Assembly: GCA_902600485.1 (NCBI GenBank)
Contig: CACKJD010000003.1
Span: forward strand, 1-64,000
Reading direction: 5' to 3'
Length of the DNA stretch: 64,000 bases
Origin: an uncultured Pelagibacteraceae bacterium
GTDB taxonomy: Bacteria > Pseudomonadota > Alphaproteobacteria > Pelagibacterales > Pelagibacteraceae
Shown in pieces: positions 50,798 to 60,803 of the stretch (position 1 is the stretch's first letter; every line of letters starts with the position of its first letter). The notes beneath the pieces are model-generated. The model was not told where the DNA came from. It saw only the letters and a list, made by a program, of their open reading frames with translations, and ran no database searches. The position numbers and the translations under genes are program-made.

Positions 50798-51589
50798 TTA
50801 TTCACCTATATTTATTAATGTCCCTTTATCACGTGCCTTATTAAAAGAATAGTAAAATAAGGAAATTCCTAAAAATAGATAAAAAATGTTTAAATATATT
50901 GCAGACATAATACTTGAATAGTCCACAGTATTGTTTACTAAAATTGATCTTGCTTCCTCAAAAATATAAACCAAAGGTAATAACTTTGCTACAGTTTGAA
51001 AAAACTCGGGCAATATTTCAATTGGATAATAAATACATCCTAAAGGTGCTAATAAAAAAAGTGATGACCATGCGATGTTTTCAAACGCTGGCCCATATCT
51101 TAGTAGACCTGATGAAACAAATAAGCCTAATGTAATCCCAAATGCATATAAACTAAAAAATAATAAAAAAAGAGGCGCACCAAGATCTAAAATTGATATA
51201 CCAAATAATGGCGAGGTAATTAATATTGCTGGTACCAAACCTATCAAAGTTCTTAAAAGAGCAGTCAAAACTAATGATATAATTATTTCACTTATACGAA
51301 GAGGAGCAATAAATAAATTTGTAAAATTTCTACTCCAAATCTCCTCTAAAAATAACATATTGAAACTTATGCTTGATCTAAATAAAAAATCGTAAAGAAT
51401 TGCGCAACTTAGTATGACCCCAACAGTATTATTGTAATAATCACTATACACCGTAAAAAACTTTGAAATAAACCCCCAAAGGATTATTTGAATTGTAGGC
51501 CAATAAATTAAGTCTAAAATTCTTGGTAGAGAACCTTTTATTAAAAAAAAGTGTCTTAAGAAAAGTCCTAAAATTCTATTATAACTCAT
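50798..51589 (-). CDS. ABC-2 type transporter permease
   Basis: A 263-residue inner-membrane protein with about six helices in the ABC-2 arrangement, including the family-like FLEEIWSRNFTNLFIAPLRISEII and a C-terminal part with LPLVYIFEEAR. ABC-2 permeases export drugs, polysaccharides or lipids; the substrate is unknown here. The start overlaps the upstream ATPase gene by 11 bases, so the two make one exporter. Confidence 0.87.
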   Translation of the reverse strand: MSYNRILGLFLRHFFLIKGSLPRILDLIYWPTIQIILWGFISKFFTVYSDYYNNTVGVILSCAILYDFLFRSSISFNMLFLEEIWSRNFTNLFIAPLRISEIIISLVLTALLRTLIGLVPAILITSPLFGISILDLGAPLFLLFFSLYAFGITLGLFVSSGLLRYGPAFENIAWSSLFLLAPLGCIYYPIEILPEFFQTVAKLLPLVYIFEEARSILVNNTVDYSSIMSAIYLNIFYLFLGISLFYYSFNKARDKGTLINIGE

Positions 51590-52313
51590 TTTTAGTTCTA
51601 TTAAGTTTTAAAAAAACTTCTTCTAAGTTTTTTTTACCGTGTTTATTAATAATTTCTGACGGCGTGCCTCTATCTATAATTTTTCCGTCTTTCATCATTA
51701 AAATACTTTTGCAAAGCCTTTTTACTTCATTCATATTATGGGAAGCAAGCAAGATTGACATTTTTTTTTCTGATGAAATTTTTTCTATGAAAGTTCTAAC
51801 AAAATCCCCTGTTTCTGGATCTAATGAAGCTGTTGGCTCATCTAATAATAAAATGTCTGGATCATTAACTACTGCTTTTGCAAGACTGACTCTATTTTTT
51901 TGGCCTGAAGAAAGTTCACCAGTTTTTTTATTTATGAATTCACTCAACCTTAATGTTTCAGTAAGATAATCAATACGATTATTTATATTATTGACAGAAT
52001 ATAATTTACCATAAACCATTAGATTTTCTTTGACAGTAAGTTTTTTTGGTAACTCAATATAAGGAGAAATAAAATTCATTTTTTTTAGAAGATTTATTCT
52101 ATTCTTTTCAACATTAAGACCATTTATTATTACCTCACCACTTGTTGGTTTTAATAAACCTAGCATCATTCCAATTGTTGTTGTTTTGCCACACCCATTT
52201 GGACCTAGTAAACCGAGGATTTCACTTTCGTTTATACTAAAATTAATTTCTTTTACTGCTTCAAAACTTGAAAAGTTTTTAGATAGATTATTTACATTTA
52301 CCAAAGTATTCAT
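51579..52313 (-). CDS. ABC transporter ATP-binding protein
   Basis: A 244-residue ATPase with Walker A GPNGCGKT at residues 37-44, signature LSSGQ at 134-138, and Walker B ILLLDEP at 154-160. It pairs with the ABC-2 permease encoded immediately downstream and follows tsaC directly. The family pattern matches multidrug or NodI-like exporters. No sugar-specific C-terminal extension is present, so capsule export is less likely. Confidence 0.91.
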   Translation of the reverse strand: MNTLVNVNNLSKNFSSFEAVKEINFSINESEILGLLGPNGCGKTTTIGMMLGLLKPTSGEVIINGLNVEKNRINLLKKMNFISPYIELPKKLTVKENLMVYGKLYSVNNINNRIDYLTETLRLSEFINKKTGELSSGQKNRVSLAKAVVNDPDILLLDEPTASLDPETGDFVRTFIEKISSEKKMSILLASHNMNEVKRLCKSILMMKDGKIIDRGTPSEIINKHGKKNLEEVFLKLNRTKNEL

Positions 52314-53246
52314 TTATTTTTTTGTTGAAGCCTTTTGCAGTCTGTCATTTATTGCCAACCCGATTCCCTTATTTTCTATTTTTTCAACAGCGATTTTTTT
52401 ATACCCTTTTTTTTTAATCATTCTTAAAACTGAATACAGATTTCTTGCTGCCTCTTTTAAATTTTTGTTTTTACTAAGATAAAAAAAATTCTTATTACTG
52501 TTACTTCTTTTTTTCACTAGTATAAATGCCTCATCTTGACATGCTTCTTTAGAGTTCATTCTTAATGGTATACCTGGAGAATAATGTAATCTATTTTGAC
52601 CCGGTACTTTCATATAAGTTTTTTTTTTGAAAAGTAACTTTTTTTTTAATGCTTTGCTTAATTTATTAATATCTATACTGCCAATACGAAGAATTTCAGG
52701 CTTACCTGTCAAATTTATAATTGTAGACTCTAACCCAATCTTAGAAAGACCTCCTTCAATAATATATTTTATTTTTTTACCAAATTCTTCTTTCACATGG
52801 TTTTTTGTTACCGGACTTACTCTCGATGAAATGTTTGCGCTAGGAGCAGCCAATGGATAATTTAATATTTTCAAAAGACCTTTTGCTTTAGGATGTGAAG
52901 GAAATCTTACAGCGAGTGTTCTTTTTTTATTTGTTACAAATTTTGAAATTTTACTATCCTTTTTTAATTTTAAAATAAACGTTAGTGGACCTGGGCAAAA
53001 TTTATTATAAAGATTGGTAAAATTCTTATTTAAAATGCAATCTCTTTTTAACATTTCAAGACTGCTATAATGAACTATTAAGGGATTGCTTTTTGGCCTT
53101 TTTTTTAATTTGAATATTTTTGATATAGCCTTACTAGAGTAAGCGTTAGCAGCTAGTCCATAAACAGTTTCTGTTGGCATACCTATACAATTGTGTTTAT
53201 CGAGGAAATATTTACCTTTTTTAATATTTGAAAGATTATTATTCAT
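52314..53246 (-). CDS. tsaC: L-threonylcarbamoyladenylate synthase, Sua5 type
   Basis: Makes threonylcarbamoyl-AMP for the t6A37 modification of ANN-decoding tRNAs. The 310-residue product has the YrdC domain with GMPTETVYGLAANA, KRPKSNPLIVH and a central APSANISSRVSPVT, then a C-terminal Sua5 extension of about 100 residues beginning at SPGIPLRM. The longer Sua5 form is usual in alphaproteobacteria. It is divergent from xseB by 19 bases. Confidence 0.93.
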   Translation of the reverse strand: MNNNLSNIKKGKYFLDKHNCIGMPTETVYGLAANAYSSKAISKIFKLKKRPKSNPLIVHYSSLEMLKRDCILNKNFTNLYNKFCPGPLTFILKLKKDSKISKFVTNKKRTLAVRFPSHPKAKGLLKILNYPLAAPSANISSRVSPVTKNHVKEEFGKKIKYIIEGGLSKIGLESTIINLTGKPEILRIGSIDINKLSKALKKKLLFKKKTYMKVPGQNRLHYSPGIPLRMNSKEACQDEAFILVKKRSNSNKNFFYLSKNKNLKEAARNLYSVLRMIKKKGYKKIAVEKIENKGIGLAINDRLQKASTKK

Positions 53247-53265
53247 GTAATAATAAAACTAATAT

Positions 53266-53517
53266 ATGAAAGATAAAAATTTACCAGATGATATTAAAGC
53301 AAAGTCACTAGATGAATTGAGAGAAATTCTCAATAGTTTATTAACAAAAATCGAATCATCTCAAAATTTGGAAAATTCTGCTGATGACTACCAAAAATTA
53401 ATTAAAGTTAATAATTTAATAGAAAAAAAATTTCAATCTCTTTCAAAAGATATTAGCAATAATTCAAAATCAAAAATTGATGAAATTATAAAAAAAAATG
53501 CAAAAAAAACTAAATAA
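53266..53517 (+). CDS. xseB: Exodeoxyribonuclease VII small subunit
   Basis: An 83-residue helical protein that associates with XseA. It contains SLDELREILNSLLTKIESSQ, then a second helix DYQKLIKVNNLIEKKFQSL, the usual XseB helix-turn-helix hairpin. The family-typical position before ispA and dxs strongly supports it, since the sequence alone is low-complexity. It overlaps ispA by 20 bases. Confidence 0.84.
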   Translation: MKDKNLPDDIKAKSLDELREILNSLLTKIESSQNLENSADDYQKLIKVNNLIEKKFQSLSKDISNNSKSKIDEIIKKNAKKTK

Positions 53518-54364
53518 AGTTGCAAGAGACACTAATACATTTTTAAAAAATTACATCAGAAGTCAAAAACAAACAAAATTAATAGATCCAATCAAATATG
53601 GATTGTTCCCTGGAGGGAAAAAAATAAGGGTAAAAATTTTAGTTGATATAGGTAAGATTTTATCGGTTCCTTACAGACATTTAATTAGAATCGGAGCTGC
53701 CATAGAGTGTATTCACGCATATTCATTAATTCATGATGATTTACCATGTATGGATGATGATGATATAAGAAGAGGAAAGTTAACTGTTCATAAAAAATAT
53801 GGAGAATCGACAGCTGTTTTGGCAGGTAATTCACTTTTAACAATGGCTTTTGAAATAATTAGTGAAAAAAAATTTCCTATACAAGATAAAAAGAAAAATC
53901 AACTTGTTCATATTCTTGCGGCTAGCTCAGGTCATACCGGAATAGCGGGCGGGCAGTTCCTTGATTTGAGTTTTGAAAGACAGAGAATAGGAAAAAGAAA
54001 AATATTAGAAATGCAATTAAACAAAACTGGTAAGCTGTTTATGTTCTCAACTTTAGCTCCAGTGATTTTGAGTAATAAGAAAGGTATATTCAAAAAATTT
54101 TCTAATTTAGGTCTAGAGATAGGTTTATTATTTCAAATAATTGATGATTTATTAGATTTCAAAGGAAATACAAAAAAATTAGGCAAAAAAATTCATAAAG
54201 ATAAGAAAAAAGGTAAGGCAACTTTAATAAGTTTACTCGGATACAAAAATACTGTTAAGTACTGTAATTTAAAAAAAGATAAAATATTTAAAGTTTTAAA
54301 AAACTTAAAGAAAAGCAATGATTTAAAAGATACTATTGAATTTATTATTAATAGGGAAAAATGA
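53498..54364 (+). CDS. ispA: Farnesyl/geranylgeranyl diphosphate synthase
   Basis: Condenses isopentenyl and dimethylallyl diphosphates to C15 (or C20) prenyl chains. The 288-residue product has GGKKIRV near residue 38, the first Asp-rich motif [10 protein letters not shown] with two residues between the Asp clusters as in bacterial FPP synthases, and the second FQIIDDLLD. It overlaps dxs by four bases, forming the isoprenoid set xseB-ispA-dxs. Confidence 0.93.
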   Translation: MQKKLNKVARDTNTFLKNYIRSQKQTKLIDPIKYGLFPGGKKIRVKILVDIGKILSVPYRHLIRIGAAIECIHAYSLIHDDLPCMDDDDIRRGKLTVHKKYGESTAVLAGNSLLTMAFEIISEKKFPIQDKKKNQLVHILAASSGHTGIAGGQFLDLSFERQRIGKRKILEMQLNKTGKLFMFSTLAPVILSNKKGIFKKFSNLGLEIGLLFQIIDDLLDFKGNTKKLGKKIHKDKKKGKATLISLLGYKNTVKYCNLKKDKIFKVLKNLKKSNDLKDTIEFIINREK

Positions 54365-56268
54365 AAAAATATAAGTTTTTAGATAAAGTAAAATTTCCAT
54401 CTGATATTAGAAAATTAAAATTAAGTGAACTTAAAATACTTTCTAACGAAGTAAGAGAAGAATTAATTGATGCTGTTTCAGTTACGGGAGGTCACTTAGG
54501 AGCTGGATTAGGTGTGGTTGAACTCAGCGTTGCTTTACATTATGTTTTTGATACTCCAAATGATAAATTGATTTGGGATGTGGGACACCAGTCCTACCCA
54601 CATAAGATTCTGACTGGTCGTAAAGAAAAAATTAGAACTTTAAGACAAGGAAACGGCTTGTCCGGTTTCACAAAAAGATCAGAGAGCGAATATGATCCTT
54701 TTGGTGCAGCTCATAGCTCCACATCAATTTCTGCAGCACTTGGTATAGCAACAGCTAATAAACTATCAAAAAAAAATGATAACGTAGTTGCAGTAATTGG
54801 AGATGGAGCAATTAGTGCCGGCATGGCTTATGAGGCAATGAATAATGCCGGAACTTCAAAAACAAAAATGATAGTTATTTTAAATGACAATGATATGTCA
54901 ATTGCAAAGCCTGTTGGAGCAATGAGAACATATCTAGCAAAATTATTTACAGGCAAGATGTATTTTAGTTTTAGGGAAACTGTAAAATTAATTATTTCAT
55001 CGTTTTCTAAAAGATTTAGTAAAAAAGCTGGACAAGCTGAAGATTTTTTTAGAAGTGCTGTCACGGGAGGCACCTTATTTAATTCATTAGGATTTTATTA
55101 TGTAGGTCCAATAGATGGTCATGATATAGAAACACTTGTTTCAGTTTTAAAAAACGCAAAAAACAGTAATTTTAATGGACCTATAATGATACATATCAAA
55201 ACTGAAAAAGGGAAAGGCTATCAATTTGCTGAGAAGTCAAATGATAAGTTTCACGGAGTTTCAAAATTTAATGTCAAAACAGGAGTTCAGCAAAAGTCAA
55301 AAGCAACTGTACCATCTTATACTAAAGTTTTTGCTGAAACATTAATTAAACATGCAGAGAGAGATAGTAAAATAATTGGAGTTACCGCAGCTATGCCATC
55401 TGGTACTGGGATGGATTTATTTGGAAAAAAATTTCCCGATAGAATGTACGATGTTGGAATAGCTGAACAGCACGCGGTCACATTTTCTGGGGGATTAGCA
55501 ACCGAGGGATACAAACCTTATGCTGCTATATATTCTACTTTTTTACAAAGGGCTTATGATCAAGTTGTGCATGATATTGCAATTCAAAGCTTACCAGTTA
55601 GATTTGCAATTGATAGAGCTGGATTAGTTGGAGCTGACGGCCCAACGCACGCAGGTTCATTTGATATTACATTTTTATCTACATTGCCAAATTTTGTTGT
55701 GATGGCAGCTAGTGATGAGTCAGAGTTAGTTAAGATGATTAATACCTCGGTTGATATAAATGACAGACCAAGTGCCTTTAGATACCCAAGAGGTAATGGG
55801 TTTGGAATTATGCTTCCAGATATAAGTGAAAAAATTGAAATTGGAAAAGGCAGAATAATTCAAGAGGGAAAAAAAATAGCTTTAATTAATTTTGGAGCAC
55901 GATTAAATGAGTGCAAAATTGCAGCACAAAATTTGGAGAAAAAAGGCTTAAGCATAACTATTGTAGATGCAAGATTTTGTAAGCCACTTGATGAAAATTT
56001 AATGTGGCAAGTTGCTAGAAATCACGAAATATTAATTTCAATTGAGGAGGGCTCAATAGGTGGATTTGGCTCTCACTTGAGTAAGTTTTTATCCGATAAA
56101 TCTTTATTAGAAAAAATAAAATTCAGATCTATGATTTTGCCTGATAGATTTTTAGAGCATAATGATCCAAAAAAAATGTATGAAGAGGCTGGTTTAGATA
56201 GCCAGGCAATAGAAAACAAAATTTACGAAATAATTGACTCTAAAATTCTAGCTCAAAAGCAGAATTAG
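54361..56268 (+). CDS. dxs: 1-deoxy-D-xylulose-5-phosphate synthase
   Basis: First enzyme of the MEP isoprenoid pathway, using thiamine diphosphate to join pyruvate and glyceraldehyde-3-phosphate. The 635-residue product shows [29 protein letters not shown], the ThDP motif [18 protein letters not shown], and [15 protein letters not shown]. The gene order with ispA is common. The 3' end shares four bases (TTAG) with the convergent aroC, holding both stop codons. Confidence 0.97.
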   Translation: MKKYKFLDKVKFPSDIRKLKLSELKILSNEVREELIDAVSVTGGHLGAGLGVVELSVALHYVFDTPNDKLIWDVGHQSYPHKILTGRKEKIRTLRQGNGLSGFTKRSESEYDPFGAAHSSTSISAALGIATANKLSKKNDNVVAVIGDGAISAGMAYEAMNNAGTSKTKMIVILNDNDMSIAKPVGAMRTYLAKLFTGKMYFSFRETVKLIISSFSKRFSKKAGQAEDFFRSAVTGGTLFNSLGFYYVGPIDGHDIETLVSVLKNAKNSNFNGPIMIHIKTEKGKGYQFAEKSNDKFHGVSKFNVKTGVQQKSKATVPSYTKVFAETLIKHAERDSKIIGVTAAMPSGTGMDLFGKKFPDRMYDVGIAEQHAVTFSGGLATEGYKPYAAIYSTFLQRAYDQVVHDIAIQSLPVRFAIDRAGLVGADGPTHAGSFDITFLSTLPNFVVMAASDESELVKMINTSVDINDRPSAFRYPRGNGFGIMLPDISEKIEIGKGRIIQEGKKIALINFGARLNECKIAAQNLEKKGLSITIVDARFCKPLDENLMWQVARNHEILISIEEGSIGGFGSHLSKFLSDKSLLEKIKFRSMILPDRFLEHNDPKKMYEEAGLDSQAIENKIYEIIDSKILAQKQN

Positions 56269-57350
56269 TTACCGCACTGAGCTTTATTCATTAAATAATG
56301 ATCGAGTAATACGCAATGCATCATTGCTTCACCAATAGGGACTGCTCTTATTCCAACACATGGGTCGTGACGCCCTTTGACTGATATAGAAGTATTTTTT
56401 CCGAATTTATCAATAGTTTTTCTAGAGGATAGAATCGATGAAGTTGGTTTTACAGCAAAAGACACTATTATTTCTTGTCCACTAGATATACCTCCAAGTA
56501 TACCTCCAGCTTTATTTGATTTAAATTTGATATTTTTTCCTTTTGAAATAATCTCATCAGAATTTTCTTCACCAGTTAATTGAGCTGAATTCATACCAGA
56601 TCCTATATTTACTCCTTTAACTGCATTAATACTCATCATTGCTGATGCTAAATCCATATCAAGCTTTGCATAGATAGGTGCTCCTAGGCCAACTGGCACA
56701 CCCCTTGCTCTGACTTCTATAATTGCGCCACATGATGAACCTGATTTTCTGATAGCCAACAAATATTTTTCCCATAACTTTATAATTTTTTTATCTGGAC
56801 AAAAAAATGGATTTTTGCCTATTTCTTTATCATTCCATCTAGTTACATCACAACCTAATATTCCAAGTTGGGTAACCGCTCCTACGACTTTATATTTTTT
56901 CCCTATTTTTTTTTCTAAAACTTTTTTTGCTATTGCTCCAGCGGCTACTCTAGAGGCAGTTTCTCGTGCTGACTGTCTACCACCTCCTCGGTAATCTCTA
57001 ATCCCATATTTTTTAAAATATGTAAAATCTGCGTGACCAGGTCTAAATTTATTTTTTATGGTTTCGTAGTCTCTTGACCTCATATCCTTGTTATGAATAA
57101 TTAGTGATATAGGGGTCCCTGTTGTTTTTCCCTCAAAAACTCCTGACAATATCTCAACTTTATCATCTTCTTTTCTTTGCGTAGTAAACTTTGATTGCCC
57201 TGGTTTTCTTTTATTTAGTTCTTTTTGAATATCTTCTTGCTTTAAAGCTACATTGGGCGGACAACCATCAACAACACATCCTATAGCTGGCCCATGTGAC
57301 TCTCCCCATGTAGTAAAACGAAAAAACTTTCCAAAAGTATTAAATGACAT
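56265..57350 (-). CDS. aroC: Chorismate synthase
   Basis: Last step of the shikimate pathway, making chorismate with reduced flavin. The 361-residue product has the signature [17 protein letters not shown], the [14 protein letters not shown] [15 protein letters not shown], the [24 protein letters not shown] stretch in two adjoining parts, and the C-terminal [14 protein letters not shown]. It is transcribed alone between convergent dxs and divergent pdxH. Confidence 0.97.
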   Translation of the reverse strand: MSFNTFGKFFRFTTWGESHGPAIGCVVDGCPPNVALKQEDIQKELNKRKPGQSKFTTQRKEDDKVEILSGVFEGKTTGTPISLIIHNKDMRSRDYETIKNKFRPGHADFTYFKKYGIRDYRGGGRQSARETASRVAAGAIAKKVLEKKIGKKYKVVGAVTQLGILGCDVTRWNDKEIGKNPFFCPDKKIIKLWEKYLLAIRKSGSSCGAIIEVRARGVPVGLGAPIYAKLDMDLASAMMSINAVKGVNIGSGMNSAQLTGEENSDEIISKGKNIKFKSNKAGGILGGISSGQEIIVSFAVKPTSSILSSRKTIDKFGKNTSISVKGRHDPCVGIRAVPIGEAMMHCVLLDHYLMNKAQCGN

Positions 57351-57382
57351 TATTGTATTATATAAATTATTTTGTTTAAATT

Positions 57383-58006
57383 ATGAATCAAAAAAACTCT
57401 CTTGGACTAGATATTTGCTTTAAGGATGAGGATAATCCTTTCAAATTATTTGAAGAATGGTTTGATTTGGCCAAAGAAAAAGAGCCAAATGACCCAAATG
57501 CCTTAGCATTGGCAACTTCTGATAAAGAGGGAAATCCTAATGTACGAATGGTTTTATTGAAAGGCTTCAGCGAGAAAGGTTTTGTGTTTTATACAAATTT
57601 AAACAGTCCAAAAAGTAAAGCTTTGTTTGCTAACCCTAAAGCCTCAATGTGCTTTCATTGGAAAAGTTTATTAAGACAAATAAGAATTTTTGGATCAATA
57701 GAAAATGTCTCAGATAAAGAAGCTAATGAATATTATAATTCAAGAAAATATGGTAGCAGAATAGGAGCCTGGGCATCAAAACAAAGTACAACTTTAAAAA
57801 ATAGAGATGAGTTATTATCATCTATAGAAAAATACAAAAAAAAATATCCAGACACAAATGAGGTGCCAAGACCTGAACATTGGTCAGGTTGGAGATTAAT
57901 TCCAAATGAAATAGAATTTTGGTTAGACGGTGAAAATAGAATTCATGAAAGATTAAAATACAAATTTGAGCAAAATAAATGGGATAAGTTTTTACTTAGT
58001 CCTTAA
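57383..58006 (+). CDS. pdxH: Pyridoxamine 5'-phosphate oxidase
   Basis: FMN enzyme that makes pyridoxal 5'-phosphate from the pyridoxine or pyridoxamine phosphates. The 207-residue product has ALATSDKEGNPNVRMVLLKG, a FYTNLNSPKSKAL phosphate/FMN segment, SRIGAWASKQS, and the C-terminal WLDGENRIHERLKY. Length is normal. It is divergent from aroC by 32 bases and shares TTAA with the convergent ispB. Confidence 0.96.
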   Translation: MNQKNSLGLDICFKDEDNPFKLFEEWFDLAKEKEPNDPNALALATSDKEGNPNVRMVLLKGFSEKGFVFYTNLNSPKSKALFANPKASMCFHWKSLLRQIRIFGSIENVSDKEANEYYNSRKYGSRIGAWASKQSTTLKNRDELLSSIEKYKKKYPDTNEVPRPEHWSGWRLIPNEIEFWLDGENRIHERLKYKFEQNKWDKFLLSP

Positions 58007-59016
58007 AAAGATCTCTCGATACTAAAAGATGTTAACTTTTTTAGAATATTCTTTTCTTCACAATCTTTAATAACATTTAAAGAATTTGACGCTAGCGAAA
58101 TAAAATAATCCGCTTTTTGGTAACACTCTGATATCACATTATATTTTGTTATCAGGTTTAACACAAACTTAAATTCATTTTCATTACGATATTCTTTTGT
58201 AAACAATTTTTTTAATTTTATTTTTTCATCTGAATTACATTTTTGGTTTAATATGATTACAGGAAGTGTAATTTTGCCCTCAAAGAAGTCATTTCCAATT
58301 TTTTTCCCAAATTTTTGTATTTGAGAGTTGTAGTCTAAACTATCATCAGCAATTTGAAATGTTATACCTAGATTTTTGCCATATGAGTCTAAGGCATCCT
58401 TAATCTTCTCCTCTTGCTTACCAAGTATTGCACCAACTCTGCTAGAAGCTGAAAATAAGGAAGCTGTTTTAGATGTTATTATTTTTAAATATGTTTCTTC
58501 TATAATATCTAACTCAGACTTATGTTGTAATTGTAGTACTTCACCTTGTGCAATTTGTGCTGAAGTTGATGATAATAATTTTAAAACTTCAATATTACCA
58601 TCTTCCACCATCATTTCAAAACATCTACTTAAAAGATAATCCCCGACCAGAATTGAGGCGTTGTTTCCCCAAATTGATCTAGGAGTTTTTTTTCCTCTCC
58701 TAATTTCTCCATTATCAAGTACATCATCGTGCATTAACGTAGCAGCATGAATTAACTCGACACATGCAGCAAGATTTACGTCTCTCCCACCTTTTGTATA
58801 ACCACACAATTTTGCAGATCCTAAAGTTATTAAAGCCCTAAGTCTTTTTCCACCTGTGCTTAAGTTGTAAGTTGTCATCTTTTCTACCAAAGAGACGTCA
58901 CTTTTTAACTTATTTTTGATCTTATCTTCAACAAGCTCTAATTTATGCTCTACAGAATTTCTTAGATCCCAATAAGCATTATTAATTTTTGTTTTAAGTT
59001 GTATTACAGAACCCAT
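58003..59016 (-). CDS. ispB: Polyprenyl (octaprenyl-type) diphosphate synthase
   Basis: Makes the long prenyl chain of ubiquinone from FPP and isopentenyl diphosphate. The 337-residue product has GGKRLRALITLG, the first Asp-rich motif DDVLDNGEIRRG and the second DDSLDYN. This DDxxD spacing and length are typical of long-chain synthases. The exact chain length cannot be read from sequence. Confidence 0.92.
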   Translation of the reverse strand: MGSVIQLKTKINNAYWDLRNSVEHKLELVEDKIKNKLKSDVSLVEKMTTYNLSTGGKRLRALITLGSAKLCGYTKGGRDVNLAACVELIHAATLMHDDVLDNGEIRRGKKTPRSIWGNNASILVGDYLLSRCFEMMVEDGNIEVLKLLSSTSAQIAQGEVLQLQHKSELDIIEETYLKIITSKTASLFSASSRVGAILGKQEEKIKDALDSYGKNLGITFQIADDSLDYNSQIQKFGKKIGNDFFEGKITLPVIILNQKCNSDEKIKLKKLFTKEYRNENEFKFVLNLITKYNVISECYQKADYFISLASNSLNVIKDCEEKNILKKLTSFSIERSF

Positions 59017-59058
59017 GAACTTAAGTTAATATAATTGCGCATTAATCATACTTATCAA

Positions 59059-59086
59059 TTGACGCACCCTAAACTTCAACTATAAG
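59059..59086 (+). promoter_or_regulatory. Candidate sigma-70 promoter of the S49 peptidase-glyQS transcript
   Basis: TTGACG at 59059-59064 and TATAAG at 59081-59086 with a 16-base spacer lie 40 bases before the peptidase ATG, in the 110-base divergent region after ispB. It is among the best -35/-10 matches in the window and has the same spacing and -10 box as the site before 5S rRNA. Confidence 0.55.
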
Positions 59087-59126
59087 TAGACTTTATATTA
59101 TTAAAAAAATTTTATAAGCATTAACA

Positions 59127-59933
59127 ATGTTCTCTTTTTTCAAAAAAAAAAAAATTATTCCTCATATAAGATTAACTGGAGTCATAGGAAGCGTAGGAAA
59201 ATTTAAACAAGGAATTGATTTTAATGGTCAAGAAGAAATTATTAAAAAAGCCTTTGCAATAAAAAAGTCACCTGCAGTAGCTATATCTATTAATTCACCT
59301 GGGGGGTCACCAGTACAGTCCCATTTAATTTATAGTTTCATTAGAAGACTTGCTAAAAAAGAAAAAAAGAAAGTTATTGTTTTTGCTGAGGATGTTGCTG
59401 CATCAGGTGGATATCTTATAGCCTGTGCTGGTGATGAAATTTATGCTAATTCAAGTTCTATAATTGGATCTATAGGAGTTATTTATTCATCATTCGGATT
59501 TAAAGATTTAATTCAAAAAATTGGGATACAAAGAAGAGTTTATACAGCTGGAAAGAATAAAAGCACTTTAGATCCATTTATGGACGAAAAAAAAGAGGAT
59601 ATAGATAGACTTAAAAATATTCAATTGGATCTTCATAAAGATTTTATAAATGTTGTTGAAACTAGCAGAGGATCAAAACTAAAAAAGGATTTAGGAATAG
59701 AATTATTTTCTGGGGAGTTTTGGTCTGGTAGCAAATCAAAAGAATTGGGATTAATTGATGGAATAGGTGACGCAAACCACATTTTAAAAGAAATTTATGG
59801 TGAAGATGTTGTAATTAAAAAATTTGAGAAGAGCAAAGGATGGCTTGCTAAAAGATTATCCTCAGAAAATTATATTGATAGTTTGTCAAATGTAATCGAA
59901 GAAAAATCTATTTGGCAAAGGTATGGCTTCTAA
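59127..59933 (+). CDS. S49 family (SppA/SohB-like) serine peptidase
   Basis: A 268-residue peptidase of the signal-peptide-peptidase A family. It has the early SINSPGGSP oxyanion segment, the nucleophile serine in [14 protein letters not shown], and the general-base lysine in [10 protein letters not shown]. It is the short half-length form. Its N-terminus is basic (FFKKKKII) and shows no clear signal peptide or membrane helix, so its location is uncertain. A 13-A run follows the start. It overlaps glyQ by 11 bases. Confidence 0.88.
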   Translation: MFSFFKKKKIIPHIRLTGVIGSVGKFKQGIDFNGQEEIIKKAFAIKKSPAVAISINSPGGSPVQSHLIYSFIRRLAKKEKKKVIVFAEDVAASGGYLIACAGDEIYANSSSIIGSIGVIYSSFGFKDLIQKIGIQRRVYTAGKNKSTLDPFMDEKKEDIDRLKNIQLDLHKDFINVVETSRGSKLKKDLGIELFSGEFWSGSKSKELGLIDGIGDANHILKEIYGEDVVIKKFEKSKGWLAKRLSSENYIDSLSNVIEEKSIWQRYGF

Positions 59934-60795
59934 AAAAAAAACTAAGATTCAAACTTTTCAAGATACAATTTTTACTCTACAAAAATTTTGGGCAAATCAC
60001 GGGTGTGTAATTTTACAACCATATGATTTAGAAGTAGGGGCTGGAACTTTTCATCCAGCCACAACTCTGAGATCACTTGGACCAAAACCTTGGAAATCAG
60101 CTTATGTTCAACCATCTAGAAGACCAACTGATGGAAGATACGGAGAAAATCCAAATAGATTACAACACTACTATCAGTTCCAAGTAATAATAAAACCATC
60201 ACCCAAAAATATAAAAAAATTATATTTGAATAGCTTAGAAAACCTTGGCATTAAACATAGTGAACATGATATTAGATTTGTAGAAGATGATTGGGAAAGT
60301 CCAACCCTAGGTGCTGCTGGATTGGGCTGGGAGGTTTGGTGTGATGGCATGGAAGTAACTCAATTTACTTATTTTCAAAAAATGGCTGGCATGGACTGTA
60401 AACCTATTTCAGTTGAACTTACATATGGACTAGAAAGACTTTGTATGTTTACCCAACAGAAAAAAAACGTGTTTGATTTAGTTTGGAATAAAGAAGGTAT
60501 TCTTTATAGAGATGTTTTTTTACAATCAGAAAAAGAATTTTCAGCTTATAATTTTGAATTTGCAAATGTAGATAATCTGTTCAAAATTTTTGATATGGTT
60601 GAACTAGAAACAAAATTATTACTAGAAAAAAAACTGCCATTACCCGCTTACGATCAATGTTTAAAGGCAAGTCATGTTTTTAACGTTTTAGATGCAAGAG
60701 GAGCGATTAGTGTTGCTCAAAGAGCAGAGTATATTGCAAAGATAAGAGATATGACAAAAAGCGTAGGGCAAGTTTGGGTAGATAACCAAAAATAA
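59923..60795 (+). CDS. glyQ: Glycyl-tRNA synthetase alpha subunit
   Basis: Catalytic alpha chain of the bacterial tetrameric GlyRS, which charges tRNA-Gly. The 290-residue product has the class II motif region with [39 protein letters not shown] in adjoining segments, and the invariant ELTYGLERL. It overlaps the S49 peptidase gene and is followed after eight bases by glyS. Confidence 0.97.
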   Translation: MASKKKTKIQTFQDTIFTLQKFWANHGCVILQPYDLEVGAGTFHPATTLRSLGPKPWKSAYVQPSRRPTDGRYGENPNRLQHYYQFQVIIKPSPKNIKKLYLNSLENLGIKHSEHDIRFVEDDWESPTLGAAGLGWEVWCDGMEVTQFTYFQKMAGMDCKPISVELTYGLERLCMFTQQKKNVFDLVWNKEGILYRDVFLQSEKEFSAYNFEFANVDNLFKIFDMVELETKLLLEKKLPLPAYDQCLKASHVFNVLDARGAISVAQRAEYIAKIRDMTKSVGQVWVDNQK

Positions 60796-60803
60796 AAAAT
60801 AAA